A stretch of DNA of 64,000 bases from an uncultured Oscillibacter sp. (GCA_910584995.1 CAJUDW010000008.1:33603-97602), one strand, 5' to 3'; positions 17,657-26,970 are shown, numbered from the stretch's first letter. Notes: a model not told the origin generated them from the letters alone. Made by a program: numbers and translations.

Positions 17657-18679
17657 ATGGAACTGAAAGAGTTGAACATCTGCCTGGTCGGCTGCGGCAT
17701 GATTGGCCGGGAGCACATTGAGCGCATCCAGAATCGCATCCGGGGCGCCAAGGTGGTGGCTGTGTGCGATGTGTTCGAAGAAGGTGTGAAGAAGGGCGCG
17801 GAAATCGCCGGCCCCGGCACCAAAATCTACACCAATTTCAAGGAAGCCATCGCCGACCCGGACGTAAACGCCGTAGTGGTCACCACCCCCGGCCAGTTCC
17901 ACAAGGATCCGGTCCTGGCGGCCATTCAGGCAGGCAAGCCCGTTTTCTGCGAGAAACCCTTGGCCAACTCCGCCGCTGACTGCAAGGCCGTGGTCGATGC
18001 GGAGATCGCCTCCGGCAGGCATCTGGTGCAGATCGGCTTCATGCGCCGCTATGACCGGGGCTACAACCAGGTGAAGGAACTGCTGGATTCCGGCAAGTTC
18101 GGCGCGCCTCTGGTGGTGAAATGCACCCACCGGGCCGACGGCGTGGCCGAAAGCTACACCACCGCCATGGCCGTCACGGACACCGCTATCCACGAGATCG
18201 ACTGCCTGCCCTGGCTGGTGGACGACGAGTGGGACGAGGTCCAGTGTATCATGCCCAAGACCACTGGCAAGGCCCACCAGGGCCTCAAGGATCCCCAGGT
18301 CATGATCATGAAGACCAAGGGCGGCGTGGTTGCCATCCTGGAGGTCAACGTCAACTGCGGTTTCGGCTATGACATCAACTGCGAGGTGGTCTGCGAGAAC
18401 GGCGTGGTAAACCTCCCCTGCCCCTCCTTCCCCACCGTCCGCTATGACCACCAGGTTTCCACCAAGATTGAGGACAACTGGATCCTCCGGTTCATCGACT
18501 CCTACGATGTGGAACTCCAGGACTGGGTGGATCACGCCCTGAAGGGGGAAACCGGCGGCTCCTCCGCCTGGGACGGGTATGTGGCTTCTATCACCGCCGA
18601 CGCCCTGGTGAAGTCCCAGGCCACCGGCGCCATGGAAAAGGTCGTTACCGGCGGCACTCCGGACTTTTACAAAAAGTAA
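17657..18679 (+). CDS. Gfo/Idh/MocA oxidoreductase, inositol 2-dehydrogenase-like
   Basis: 340 residues from the ATG at 17657, 7 bases after GGAGGAA; the longer frame to 17600 has no ribosome site. The N-terminal Rossmann fold shows NICLVGCGMIGREHIERI. CEKPLANSAADC carries the conserved EKP lysine. IGFMRRYDRGYNQ and TAIHEIDCLPWL carry the D/H catalytic pair of inositol dehydrogenases. It probably oxidises myo-inositol or a related cyclitol with NAD. It heads an operon with two IolH/IolI-like genes; iolB, C, D and E are not in the window. Confidence 0.87.
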   Translation: MELKELNICLVGCGMIGREHIERIQNRIRGAKVVAVCDVFEEGVKKGAEIAGPGTKIYTNFKEAIADPDVNAVVVTTPGQFHKDPVLAAIQAGKPVFCEKPLANSAADCKAVVDAEIASGRHLVQIGFMRRYDRGYNQVKELLDSGKFGAPLVVKCTHRADGVAESYTTAMAVTDTAIHEIDCLPWLVDDEWDEVQCIMPKTTGKAHQGLKDPQVMIMKTKGGVVAILEVNVNCGFGYDINCEVVCENGVVNLPCPSFPTVRYDHQVSTKIEDNWILRFIDSYDVELQDWVDHALKGETGGSSAWDGYVASITADALVKSQATGAMEKVVTGGTPDFYKK

Positions 18680-18745
18680 TCTTTTCCGCGTTTCCCCGCA
18701 GCGCCCCCCATGACTTCATGATGATTTTAGAAAGGAGTTCCCTCT

Positions 18746-19663
18746 ATGAAAATCGCCTTTGACGTTGACGTCCTCGCCAAGCAGATGCCCATTAAGGATT
18801 ACGTCCGCAAGGTGGCCGACTGGGGCTACAAGTACATCGAGCAGTCCCCCCACCCCCGGATCAACCCCTTCTACAAGCACCCCTTGTTTTCCAGGGAGTG
18901 CGAGGAAGAGTACCGGAAGGCCCTGAAGGAGACCGGCGTGGAGATCTCCAGCTTCATCGTGGTTTACCGCTGGTCCGGCCCCACCGAGGAGCAGCGCCAG
19001 CACGCGGTTGCCAACTGGAAGCGGATGATCCAGATTGCCGTAGACATGGGCGTCCCCGTCATTAATACGGAGTTCTCCGGCGACCCCAACCAGCAGGAAA
19101 TCTGCAACGGCATGTTCTACCGCTCCATGGAGGAACTGCTGCCCATCATCGAACGGGAGGGCCTCCGGGTGGAAATCCAATCCCACCCCTATGATTTCTG
19201 CGAGTTGAACGACGAGACCTGCGACATTGTCAAGTCTTTCCGCTCCAAGAACCTGGGCTACGTCTACTCCGCCTCCCACGGGTTCTTCTACGACCAGGGG
19301 AAGGGTGACGTGCGCCACATGCTGCAATATGCCGGGGACGAACTGACCCATGTCCTGCTGGCAGATACCTGGAACCAGACCAAGGACTGCCGCTACATCC
19401 TGAACCCCCCCTGGCTGAACCAGAGGGGCCGGGCGGACGCCACCATCCACCAGCACACCGCCATGGGCGAGGGGGAAGTGGACTTCGACGGCATCTTCGA
19501 AACCCTGCGGAAAATGGACTTCGCCAACAAGCAGATGAAGCCGGACGCCCCCAAGGCAGGCGGCGACAACATCATCTGCGTCAGCTATTTCGGCTTCCCG
19601 GAGAAGATGGACAAACAGGCCCCCGAGGCCCTGGATCGCATCCGGCACGAACTGCTGGGATAA
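18746..19663 (+). CDS. IolH-like sugar phosphate isomerase/epimerase (TIM barrel)
   Basis: 305 residues; AGAAAGGAG precedes the ATG. The N-terminus, KIAFDVDVLAKQ then VADWGYKYIEQSPHPR, resembles IolH proteins of Gram-positive inositol clusters. Barrel residues that could bind metal include E157-region EIQSHPYDF and HVLLADTWNQ. The exact reaction of IolH is not settled in the literature known to me. It sits 66 bases after the dehydrogenase and 19 bases before the second barrel protein, clearly one operon. Confidence 0.78.
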   Translation: MKIAFDVDVLAKQMPIKDYVRKVADWGYKYIEQSPHPRINPFYKHPLFSRECEEEYRKALKETGVEISSFIVVYRWSGPTEEQRQHAVANWKRMIQIAVDMGVPVINTEFSGDPNQQEICNGMFYRSMEELLPIIEREGLRVEIQSHPYDFCELNDETCDIVKSFRSKNLGYVYSASHGFFYDQGKGDVRHMLQYAGDELTHVLLADTWNQTKDCRYILNPPWLNQRGRADATIHQHTAMGEGEVDFDGIFETLRKMDFANKQMKPDAPKAGGDNIICVSYFGFPEKMDKQAPEALDRIRHELLG

Positions 19664-19682
19664 CACAAGGAGGTACTACCTG

Positions 19683-20543
19683 ATGAAAATCGGCTTCAAC
19701 GAGGGCTGCAACCGGTTCTGTGAGAACCACTCCGTCCTGGAGGATTTGGCTCTGTGTGAAAAATACGGCTTTGACTATATCGACGTCCAGTCTGAGTGCC
19801 TGGACCGGGAACTGGCGGCAGGTAAATACACCCTGGAACAGCTGGGGGACTTCTTCCGCACCCACAACATCAAGATGCTCTCCTACAACGCCCTGATCTT
19901 CTTCAACATGAAGGAAACCCAGGCAGAGAAGGACGCTGTCATGGCCCAGCTGGACGAGATCATCCGCCGCTGCCAGATCCTTGGCTGCCAGATGATCGTG
20001 GTGGTGCCCTCCATGGATTTGAAGGTTAAGGCCACCGTGGACGAAATCCGGGAGGACGCCGTGGCGGTCCTCCGGGAGATGGTGAAGAAAGTCGAGCCTT
20101 ATGGGATCAAGCTGTCCCTGGAGTTCTGCGGCGCGCCTTCCATGTCCGTCAACCGCTTTGAATACGCCTACGACATTGTGAAGGAGGTCAATCACCCCCT
20201 GGTAGGCGTAACCCTGGACCAGTTCCATTTCAATGCCATGGCCTCCGGATGGGACGCCCTGGAGAAGGCCGACGGGAAGAAGATCTTCGTCTGGCACCTG
20301 AACGGCACGGAGAACATGCCCTGCGGCGCGGCCTACAATACCGACGAAGTCCGCCTCTGGCCCGGCGAAAAGGGCGACTGCCTGGATCACAAGCGGTTTG
20401 CGGATACCCTGAAAAAAATCGGCTTTGCAGGCGGCGTCTGCACCGTAGAGGTATTCCGTCCCGACTATTACAAGCTTTCCAGCGAGGAGAACATCAAAAA
20501 GGCCGCGGAAGTCACCCGGGCCCACGTGGAAAAATACTGGTAA
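19683..20543 (+). CDS. IolI/hydroxypyruvate-isomerase-like TIM-barrel protein
   Basis: 286 residues; AAGGAGG lies 8 bases before the ATG. The AP-endonuclease-2-type TIM barrel is shown by LEDLALCEKYGFDYIDVQ, LSLEFCGAPS, GVTLDQFHFNA and FVWHLNGTEN, which supply Glu, Asp, His and His for a divalent metal. In the inositol context it may be an inosose isomerase (IolI type); epimerases of other keto-sugars are possible. Last gene of the operon; the terminator follows at 20574. Confidence 0.8.
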   Translation: MKIGFNEGCNRFCENHSVLEDLALCEKYGFDYIDVQSECLDRELAAGKYTLEQLGDFFRTHNIKMLSYNALIFFNMKETQAEKDAVMAQLDEIIRRCQILGCQMIVVVPSMDLKVKATVDEIREDAVAVLREMVKKVEPYGIKLSLEFCGAPSMSVNRFEYAYDIVKEVNHPLVGVTLDQFHFNAMASGWDALEKADGKKIFVWHLNGTENMPCGAAYNTDEVRLWPGEKGDCLDHKRFADTLKKIGFAGGVCTVEVFRPDYYKLSSEENIKKAAEVTRAHVEKYW

Positions 20544-20573
20544 ATACCATCTGCCTGAACCTGTTCCGGCAGA

Positions 20574-20613
20574 GCAGCGCAGGGAGGATAAATATCCTCC
20601 CTGCGCTGCTTTT
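20574..20613 (+). terminator. Terminator of the catabolic operon
   Basis: A perfect 17-bp stem (20574-20590 with 20593-20609) followed by four Ts. Confidence 0.93.
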
Positions 20614-20728
20614 CCGCCTGCCGTGCCGGTTGTCAAAAAAAAGACAAATAGGTTTCCAATAATTTCAAATTGCACGCATAACCACACACATACGAATATT
20701 TTTTATTCATTTTTGTAAGGATTTAGTG

Positions 20729-20756
20729 TTGCATTTTTTCCCATTTAGTGTATAAT
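20729..20756 (+). promoter_or_regulatory. Promoter of the hybrid histidine kinase gene
   Basis: TTGCAT (20729-20734), 16-base spacer, TATAAT (20751-20756). The predicted leader before the ATG at 20954 is about 190 bases and carries the palindromes described at 20832. Confidence 0.75.
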
Positions 20757-20831
20757 AGAGAAAATACACTGACCAAGATTTCGCTGTTTATACCCACATT
20801 GCCTCCGCTCGTTTTGGGGACACTGCCCTCT

Positions 20832-20876
20832 TGTATGTGGAGTACTCCACATACACTGTCCTCCGAAGGAGGACAG
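20832..20876 (+). other. 24-bp palindrome and adjoining hairpin in kinase leader
   Basis: The half-site TGTATGTGGAGT (20832-20843) is followed at once by its exact reverse complement (20844-20855), a perfect 24-bp palindrome. Abutting it is CTGTCCTCC-GAA-GGAGGACAG (20856-20876), a 9-bp hairpin that hides a GGAGG. There is no T-run. It could be a protein operator, cruciform, or RNA control element about 70-115 bases into the leader. Confidence 0.75.
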
Positions 20877-20953
20877 GAAAAATTTTCTATTATCGATCTC
20901 ACTACGGCAAACCGTACAGATATTTTGAAATTTGTAGACGAAGGCGGATGTTG

Positions 20954-23890
20954 ATGGCAGCTCTAAGTAAGATAAACAGGAGCAGAAGCTTGCAGACAAT
21001 CGCGCTGATAGGCATCTGTTTGGCTTTGATCCTGATTGGCGGGAACCACTACATATCTTCCCTGCGCAGCGACGTTATGCAGCAGGCGGTCTCCAATGTT
21101 CTGACAGCCACAAAACAGCAGCAGCAGGCGTTTGATATCTACATTTCCGGCGAGCGGGAGTGGCTGCACAGTCTTGCGGAGCACCTCTCCGAATCGCGGT
21201 CGGTGGATAGCGTGGAAATCCGTTCTGCGCTCCGGGCCTTTGCGGAAATCGACGCCTCTTATTCCGTCATCAATCAGGATGACGGCACGTTTTACAACAA
21301 CAAAAACAACAAAACCTACCGTATGTACGGCGGCGAACTCTCCAAATACCGCGCGCTCTCCGGCGCCGGCGTCCGGGATCCCTATATGAGTCTCTATACG
21401 GCGGATCTGATGTTCGGCTATTACGAATGTTTCACCTTTGCCGACGGCGTCCGCGCCCTCTGCCAGAAGGGCTATGACTGCACCAAGGTGTCCGAGGAGT
21501 TTTCCCTTTCCTTCTACAACGGCCAGGGCCACAGCTATGTGATCACCCGGACAGGGGATATCCTCCTGCGGTCTGTAGACAAAAGCGACAAGAACTCCTT
21601 CGACAACATCTTTGATATGGTGGCCCAGCCCGGTGAAAACGAAAAGACATTCCATACATTCGTCCAGGCGCTGAATAACCGGGAAACCGGCACGATCTCC
21701 TTTACCGGTGAAGGCGTGGAATATTATTATACCTATGTCCCCATGGAAAATGTGCAGGACTGGTATCTGGTCTCGGTTGTGCCCATTGCCGCAGTCACCC
21801 AGGAGGCAGATGAAATTGTGATAAACTCTCAGGCGACGCTTTTAATGCTCCTGGTGTTGCTGACGGTGTTTTTGTCCTTTTTCCTGCTGATTTGGATCAG
21901 CCGCAAGGATCTGGAGATCCAATACCGGGAACGGCAGTTTGAAATCTTTTCCACCTATCTCTCCAACAATACGGACGACATCTATATCATGCTGGACAGT
22001 TCAGCAGAGTGGGCGGAGTACATCAGCCCCAATATTGAGCGGGTCCTGGGCATCCCCGAGGATGCCGTGGCAAAGGACATCCGGGTGATCGGCCGGGCAA
22101 TATACCTGAATAACGACACAGTAGAACTGGAAACCATCAAAAGCATGGAGCCCGGCGACTCCATGAGTTCCATGCTGACGGAGCGGGTCAATTTCAAGAC
22201 CCAGGAGCGGAAGTGGTTCCGGGAAAGCGTCTATTGCGTTTCCATGCAGGACCAGAAGAAAATCATCGTCTATATCTCCGACCGGACCAAGGAACGCAAG
22301 GTGCAGGACACCCTGTCCCAGGCCCTGGAGATGGCCCAGGTGGCCAACAAGGCCAAAAGTTCCTTCCTTGGCAGCGTCAGCCACGATATCCGGACACCTA
22401 TGAACGCCATCATGGGTCTGGTGATGCTGCTGCGGGAAGAGGCGGACAATCCCGAACGGGTGCTGGAATACACCCAGCGGATCGACGCCGCCAGCCAGCA
22501 CCTGCTGGGCCTCATCAACGACGTGTTGGACATGAACAAGATTGAAGGCGGCGCAACGCTGAACATCTCCGAACTGAGCCTGCCGGATATCATCGACGAG
22601 TTGAATACCATCATCCGGCCCCAGACAAAGGCGAAAAAGCAAACGTTCCATATCTACGCCACCTCCTTCACCCACGAATATCTCCTGGGCGACAAGCTGC
22701 GCATCAATCAGATTTTGATCAATATCCTCTCCAACGCCGTGAAGTACACCGGAGAAGGCGGCACCATCGAAATGTATGTCAGTGAACTGCCGCAGGTGAT
22801 GAAGGATTACTTGAACCTGCAATTCATCATCAAGGACAACGGGCAGGGCATGTCCGAGGACTATTTGAAGGTGATTTTCGATCCCTTCACCCGGGAGCAG
22901 AACTCTGCTACCAGCAAAATCCAGGGCACCGGTCTGGGCATGGCAATCACCAAAAGCCTGGTGGAACTGATGGGCGGCACCATCAAGGTAGAAAGCACCC
23001 TGGACGAGGGCTCCACCTTCACCCTGAATCTGGAGTTGCGGATCCAGGCGACCACAGACGACCCGTCATTCTGGAAAAAACATGGCGTAACAAAGATGAT
23101 CGTGGCCGACGACGACGAGAACATCTGCCGCAATATCATAAAGGGCATGTCCAATACCGGCGTAACGGTCCATACCGCCTCCAGCGGCCACGAGGCCATT
23201 GCAATGATGCGCACCGCCCGGGAAGCCGGTGAGCCTTATGATCTGATGCTGCTGGACTGGAAAATGCCGGACCTGGACGGCCTGGAAACCGCCCGCCTGA
23301 TCCGGCAGAATTACCCCAAACTCCCCATCCTCTTCTTTACTGCTTACGACTGGAGCGATATCGCCCAAGAGGCCATTGAAGTGGGCGTGGAACACTTCCT
23401 GCCCAAGCCCTTCTTTATGCATAACTTCAAAGAAGCCATCCAGCGGATGCTGGGCGGCCGGAAACGGCAGTCTATCAGCCAGAGCGGCAGCATCGTGGAA
23501 GGGATGCATATCCTGGTGGTAGATGACGTAGAAGTCAACCGGATGATCCTGGTCAAGATCTTGGGCACCCTGGGGGCTACCTGCGAGACAGCAGAAAACG
23601 GACAGATCGCGCTGGATAAATTCAACGCATCCGCTCCGGGAGAGTATAATTTGATTTTGATGGACGTGCAGATGCCTATCTTGGACGGACACTCTGCCAC
23701 AAAGGCCATCCGCGCCAGCCAGCACCCTGACGCGAAGCGGATTGCCGTCATCGCCATGACAGCCAACGCCTTTGTGGATGATGTGCGGGACGCCTTGGCG
23801 GCGGGTATGGATGCCCATGTCTCCAAGCCCATCGTTTTGGATCAGCTGAAAGCCACCATTCAAGACGTATTGTCCCGCAAGGAACAGTGA
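20954..23890 (+). CDS. Membrane hybrid histidine kinase with two receiver domains
   Basis: 978 residues from the ATG at 20954, 6 bases after AAGGCGG; longer frames lack a site. Order: TM1 (about 15-31), an extracytoplasmic Cache-like sensor (40-290), TM2 (about 295-316), a PAS domain (327-445), HisKA with SVSHDIRTPMNAIMG (phospho-His 477), HATPase with N-box NILSNAVKYT and G-box GTGLGM, then receivers with Asp768 (LLLDWKMP) and Asp904 (LMDVQMP) and lysines in KPF and KPI. It senses an external ligand and feeds phosphate to the Hpt and HD-GYP regulators downstream. It is paralogous to the kinase at 26971. Confidence 0.92.
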   Translation: MAALSKINRSRSLQTIALIGICLALILIGGNHYISSLRSDVMQQAVSNVLTATKQQQQAFDIYISGEREWLHSLAEHLSESRSVDSVEIRSALRAFAEIDASYSVINQDDGTFYNNKNNKTYRMYGGELSKYRALSGAGVRDPYMSLYTADLMFGYYECFTFADGVRALCQKGYDCTKVSEEFSLSFYNGQGHSYVITRTGDILLRSVDKSDKNSFDNIFDMVAQPGENEKTFHTFVQALNNRETGTISFTGEGVEYYYTYVPMENVQDWYLVSVVPIAAVTQEADEIVINSQATLLMLLVLLTVFLSFFLLIWISRKDLEIQYRERQFEIFSTYLSNNTDDIYIMLDSSAEWAEYISPNIERVLGIPEDAVAKDIRVIGRAIYLNNDTVELETIKSMEPGDSMSSMLTERVNFKTQERKWFRESVYCVSMQDQKKIIVYISDRTKERKVQDTLSQALEMAQVANKAKSSFLGSVSHDIRTPMNAIMGLVMLLREEADNPERVLEYTQRIDAASQHLLGLINDVLDMNKIEGGATLNISELSLPDIIDELNTIIRPQTKAKKQTFHIYATSFTHEYLLGDKLRINQILINILSNAVKYTGEGGTIEMYVSELPQVMKDYLNLQFIIKDNGQGMSEDYLKVIFDPFTREQNSATSKIQGTGLGMAITKSLVELMGGTIKVESTLDEGSTFTLNLELRIQATTDDPSFWKKHGVTKMIVADDDENICRNIIKGMSNTGVTVHTASSGHEAIAMMRTAREAGEPYDLMLLDWKMPDLDGLETARLIRQNYPKLPILFFTAYDWSDIAQEAIEVGVEHFLPKPFFMHNFKEAIQRMLGGRKRQSISQSGSIVEGMHILVVDDVEVNRMILVKILGTLGATCETAENGQIALDKFNASAPGEYNLILMDVQMPILDGHSATKAIRASQHPDAKRIAVIAMTANAFVDDVRDALAAGMDAHVSKPIVLDQLKATIQDVLSRKEQ

Positions 23891-23901
23891 CATAGACAAT
23901 A

Positions 23902-23935
23902 CAGCTGAAAAAGCGCAAATGCGCTTTTTCAGCTG
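23902..23935 (+). terminator. Terminator-like hairpin after the hybrid kinase
   Basis: A perfect 15-bp stem (23902-23916 with 23921-23935), 4-base loop. The T-run lies inside the stem arm, with only TTTT a few bases further on, so read-through into the Hpt gene is possible. Confidence 0.6.
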
Positions 23936-24116
23936 GCGGGTTTTGGCCCGTCAGCGTGCAGGGCATGTGTGCGTTTTCTATGAAGCCAAACATATCTGGC
24001 CGCGCAGCGGCGCCCAGCGTTGCTTTGCACACCGGGTTGAAAAGCATCATTTAGACCCTTTTCCGCTATATTGGCTGTGTCTTCGCAGAATTATATTGAG
24101 AGGAGAGTTGTTAAAG

Positions 24117-24476
24117 ATGGATTTGTTAAAAGAACTGGAAGGTCTTGGTGTCAACGTGCAGGAGGGCCTGGACCGTGTTATGGGGGACGAAGAGTTGTAT
24201 AAAATGATGCTGGATATGTTTATTTCCACAATTGAAACCACCCCCATTTCTCTGGATGACTTTGACAACTCCAACCTCGACGAGTTAATCAGCCGGATCC
24301 ACTCGCTGAAAGGGACCACCGGAAACCTGTCTATCCTTCCGCTTTTCACCCGTTACACCAAGACCCTGACTCTGCTGCGGGAAAACAAGCCCGCAGATGC
24401 TAAGAAGACCTATTCCAAGCTGCTGCCTGATCAAGAGCAGATTATTGACTGCATCAAGCGGCACAAGACCGCCTGA
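24117..24476 (+). CDS. Histidine phosphotransfer (Hpt) protein
   Basis: 119 residues from the ATG at 24117; GAGGAGAG precedes it. A helical-bundle Hpt domain with the phospho-accepting motif RIHSLKGTTGNL (His about residue 63) and a downstream helix typical of the family. It would shuttle phosphate from receiver Asp904 or Asp768 of the kinase to the receivers of the two HD-GYP proteins. The 226-base gap after the kinase includes a hairpin, so it may have its own promoter; none was convincing. Confidence 0.85.
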   Translation: MDLLKELEGLGVNVQEGLDRVMGDEELYKMMLDMFISTIETTPISLDDFDNSNLDELISRIHSLKGTTGNLSILPLFTRYTKTLTLLRENKPADAKKTYSKLLPDQEQIIDCIKRHKTA

Positions 24477-24512
24477 CAGCAGCGCCTGGCGCGGGGCCAG
24501 TCCCTCCGAAAA

Positions 24513-24534
24513 GACGGGGCGCCAAATCCCCGTC
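24513..24534 (+). other. Hairpin between Hpt and response regulator genes
   Basis: GACGGGG (24513-24519) pairs with CCCCGTC (24528-24534) around an 8-base loop. AAATCCCCGTCCC inside it is also found in the dnaK-dnaJ hairpin (3375-3387). There is no T-run, so it is likely an mRNA stability or processing element. Confidence 0.45.
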
Positions 24535-24570
24535 CCCGCAATTTCGTATCATTGATGAGGAGAAAAAGCT

Positions 24571-25611
24571 ATGTCCCAAGATCGGAAATATCTGTTGATC
24601 GTAGATGACACGGAGATTGACAGAATCATTCTGAAAAGCATACTCTGTACGGAATTCGAAATTTTGGAAGCCAGCAGCGGAAATATGGCGTTTGAGTTCA
24701 TCACCTCCAAGCGGGAGATACTGGACGCGATCCTGCTGGACATCTCCATGCCAAATATTGACGGGTTTGATGTCATGCGGTTCATGGAGGACAAGGGAAT
24801 CAACGACATTCCCGTTTTCCTGGTCACTGCGGAGCCTACCCGGGCCAACGTGGAGAAGGCGCTACAGTACAATGTGGCGGAGTTCATCGGAAAGCCCTTT
24901 GACAAGGAAGATATCCTGCGGCGGCTGCGGTCCCGTCTGGGCGTCCTGCCCCGCTATGATTTGGAAAAGGGCGATTTGACGGAAACGCTGAAGTACATAT
25001 CCGACCTGGAGGTATTCTATCGGAATTACCTGGCGAACTTCGGGAAGAACGACGCCCACTACCGGATTATGACGGACCTGATGGAGATCCTCCTGACCAA
25101 CTATAACCGGCTGTCCCGTGGATCCCGGCTAAGTGAGGACAATATCACCCTCATCAGCAAGGCCGCCTATTTCTGTGACATCGGCGAAATGCTGATCCCC
25201 GACAAACGGCTCCAACTCCTGTCGGGGCGGACGACCTCGGTGCAGGATCTGCAAAGGAACCACACAGAGTTCGGCGCCAGCCTGATCCGTCTGAACCGGT
25301 CCGAGAAATGCAGCTACTTCGTAGAGGTCTGCGCCAGCATGTGCCTGCACCATCACGAGCGTTTTGACGGAAAGGGCTATCCCAGCAAGATCATGGGACG
25401 CAACAACTCCATTTTCAACCAGTTCTGCAGGCTGGTGGACGAGTTTGACCAAATGCGTTCTAAATTTTACGGCGACAAGGCCAAACCTGTCAGTTTCGTC
25501 ATCAAACGCCTGCTGCATGACGACAGCGGCATGGTAAGCCCGGAGGTCTATTCCGTACTGGAGGATTGTGAAAAGCAGATTTTCAACTATTTCATGAAAA
25601 AAGACGTCTGA
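24571..25611 (+). CDS. Response regulator with degenerate HD-GYP domain
   Basis: 346 residues; GAGGAGAAAAAG precedes the ATG. Receiver at 1-120 with phospho-Asp57 (LLDISMPNIDG) and Lys108 (GKPF). The HD-GYP-like half (130-340) keeps His163, the later His231, the HHHERFDGKGYP signature (260-271) and Asp290. The diagnostic HD pair, however, reads FCDIGEM: Cys202 replaces the metal-ligand histidine, and Glu206 replaces the usual lysine. It may therefore be a weakened or inactive c-di-GMP phosphodiesterase, acting as a c-di-GMP sensor or decoy. Gene order suggests cotranscription with Hpt. Confidence 0.88.
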   Translation: MSQDRKYLLIVDDTEIDRIILKSILCTEFEILEASSGNMAFEFITSKREILDAILLDISMPNIDGFDVMRFMEDKGINDIPVFLVTAEPTRANVEKALQYNVAEFIGKPFDKEDILRRLRSRLGVLPRYDLEKGDLTETLKYISDLEVFYRNYLANFGKNDAHYRIMTDLMEILLTNYNRLSRGSRLSEDNITLISKAAYFCDIGEMLIPDKRLQLLSGRTTSVQDLQRNHTEFGASLIRLNRSEKCSYFVEVCASMCLHHHERFDGKGYPSKIMGRNNSIFNQFCRLVDEFDQMRSKFYGDKAKPVSFVIKRLLHDDSGMVSPEVYSVLEDCEKQIFNYFMKKDV

Positions 25612-25725
25612 CGGCAAACGGCGCCGCTTTCCCCGGCGGCGGTTTTCCGCTGACGGTGTCTGGGATTTGAAATTGAAGCATCCGTATGTTGGTAAATCGG
25701 ACTGAATAGAGAAGGACGTGTGGCA

Positions 25726-26838
25726 ATGGAACTATGTGCAATCAGTCACGACAGTCATGCTGCCGATTCCCGTACAATTTTAATCATAGATGACGACGCC
25801 ATCAACCGCATGATTCTGCGGAAAATTTTTGTCGGATCCTATGCTGTAAAAGAGGCCGAAAACGGCCGCCAGGGGCTGGCCGAACTGCTGAATCCGGACA
25901 ATCAGTTCTGTGCGGTGCTGCTGGATGTGATGATGCCGGAAATGAGCGGCCTGGAGGTCCTTCAGCACCTGAAGGCGCTTGGCTTTCTGGATCGTATCCC
26001 CGTATTTCTGATTACGGCGGAAACCCAGGAAAAGGTAGTGCGGGAAGCCTATCAGCTGGGCGTCATGGACGTCATCAAGAAGCCGGTGATATCGTATATT
26101 GTCCTGCGGCGTGTCGCTTCCATTGTAGAACTTTTCGAAGCACGGAAGTACATGAGCAAGGTAATTAAAAACCAGCAAGAGGAACTTTTAGAGCAGGCAA
26201 ACCGGATTATCGACCTGAATCAAGGCATGATTGAGGCCCTGGCCACCGCCATCGAATTCCGGAACGAGGAGTCTGGCGGCCACGTACAGCGGATTTCCGG
26301 AATCACGCGCCTGGTGCTGGAAAACACGGAGTTCGGCGAAGGGCTGAATGAAAACGAAATCAACAATATCTCCCTTGCTTCCATCATGCACGACGTAGGG
26401 AAAATTACGATACCGGACGCCATCCTGACTAAGCCCGGGCGGTTCACTCCGGAGGAATACGAGGTCATGAAGACCCACACCACCAAAGGCGTTGTCATCC
26501 TGGAAAGCATTCCCCAGCTGCGGGAAAGTGGGATTTACGATTACGCCTGCGACATCGCGCTGCACCACCACGAACGCTGGGACGGCAGCGGTTATCCCGA
26601 CAAGCTGAGGGGGGAAGAAATCTCCCTTTGGGCGCAGGTGGTATCCCTGGCGGACGTATATGACGCCCTCAGCTGCAAGCGGGTGTACAAGGCCTCCTAC
26701 TCCCGGGATAAGGTCTTGGAGATGATTTGGACAGGGCAGTGCGGCATGTTTAACCCCCGCCTGCTGACCAGCTTCTTCTCCATTGAGGATCAACTCTGCC
26801 GGATGTACCAAAGTCTCCCGGAGGCCCAGAATTTCTAA
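25726..26838 (+). CDS. Response regulator with intact HD-GYP phosphodiesterase domain
   Basis: 370 residues from the ATG at 25726 (GAAGGA 9 bases upstream; a GTG at 25720 is too close). Receiver with Asp67 (LLDVMMPEMSG) and Lys119 (KKP), a coiled-coil linker (about 138-168), then a complete HD-GYP domain: HVQRI (His186), SIMHDVGKITIPDAIL (His222-Asp223), MKTHTTKG (His251), HHHERWDGSGYPDKL and SLADVYDAL. Such proteins hydrolyse c-di-GMP. Last gene before the convergent terminator; the likely output of the local phosphorelay. Confidence 0.94.
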   Translation: MELCAISHDSHAADSRTILIIDDDAINRMILRKIFVGSYAVKEAENGRQGLAELLNPDNQFCAVLLDVMMPEMSGLEVLQHLKALGFLDRIPVFLITAETQEKVVREAYQLGVMDVIKKPVISYIVLRRVASIVELFEARKYMSKVIKNQQEELLEQANRIIDLNQGMIEALATAIEFRNEESGGHVQRISGITRLVLENTEFGEGLNENEINNISLASIMHDVGKITIPDAILTKPGRFTPEEYEVMKTHTTKGVVILESIPQLRESGIYDYACDIALHHHERWDGSGYPDKLRGEEISLWAQVVSLADVYDALSCKRVYKASYSRDKVLEMIWTGQCGMFNPRLLTSFFSIEDQLCRMYQSLPEAQNF

Positions 26839-26890
26839 TCCATCCAGGAATTGTCTGAAAACGGTGAAAACAGCCAGCAGTTCCTGTCCA

Positions 26891-26931
26891 AAAAAGGACT
26901 GCCCGCGCCTTTGGCGCGGGCAGTCCTTTTT
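26891..26931. terminator. Bidirectional terminator between HD-GYP and kinase genes
   Basis: A perfect 19-bp stem (26891-26909 with 26913-26931), 3-base loop, with A5 and T5 ends so it works on both strands. It separates two convergent genes. Confidence 0.95.
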
Positions 26932-26970
26932 CATTGCTGTCAAATCCTGCTGAGCAGTGTCAATCCTTCC

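Noticed and set aside
20748..20954. A 68-codon gene before the hybrid kinase
   Set aside because: Its GTG start overlaps the promoter -10 and there is no ribosome site; only a shorter internal leader peptide remains possible.
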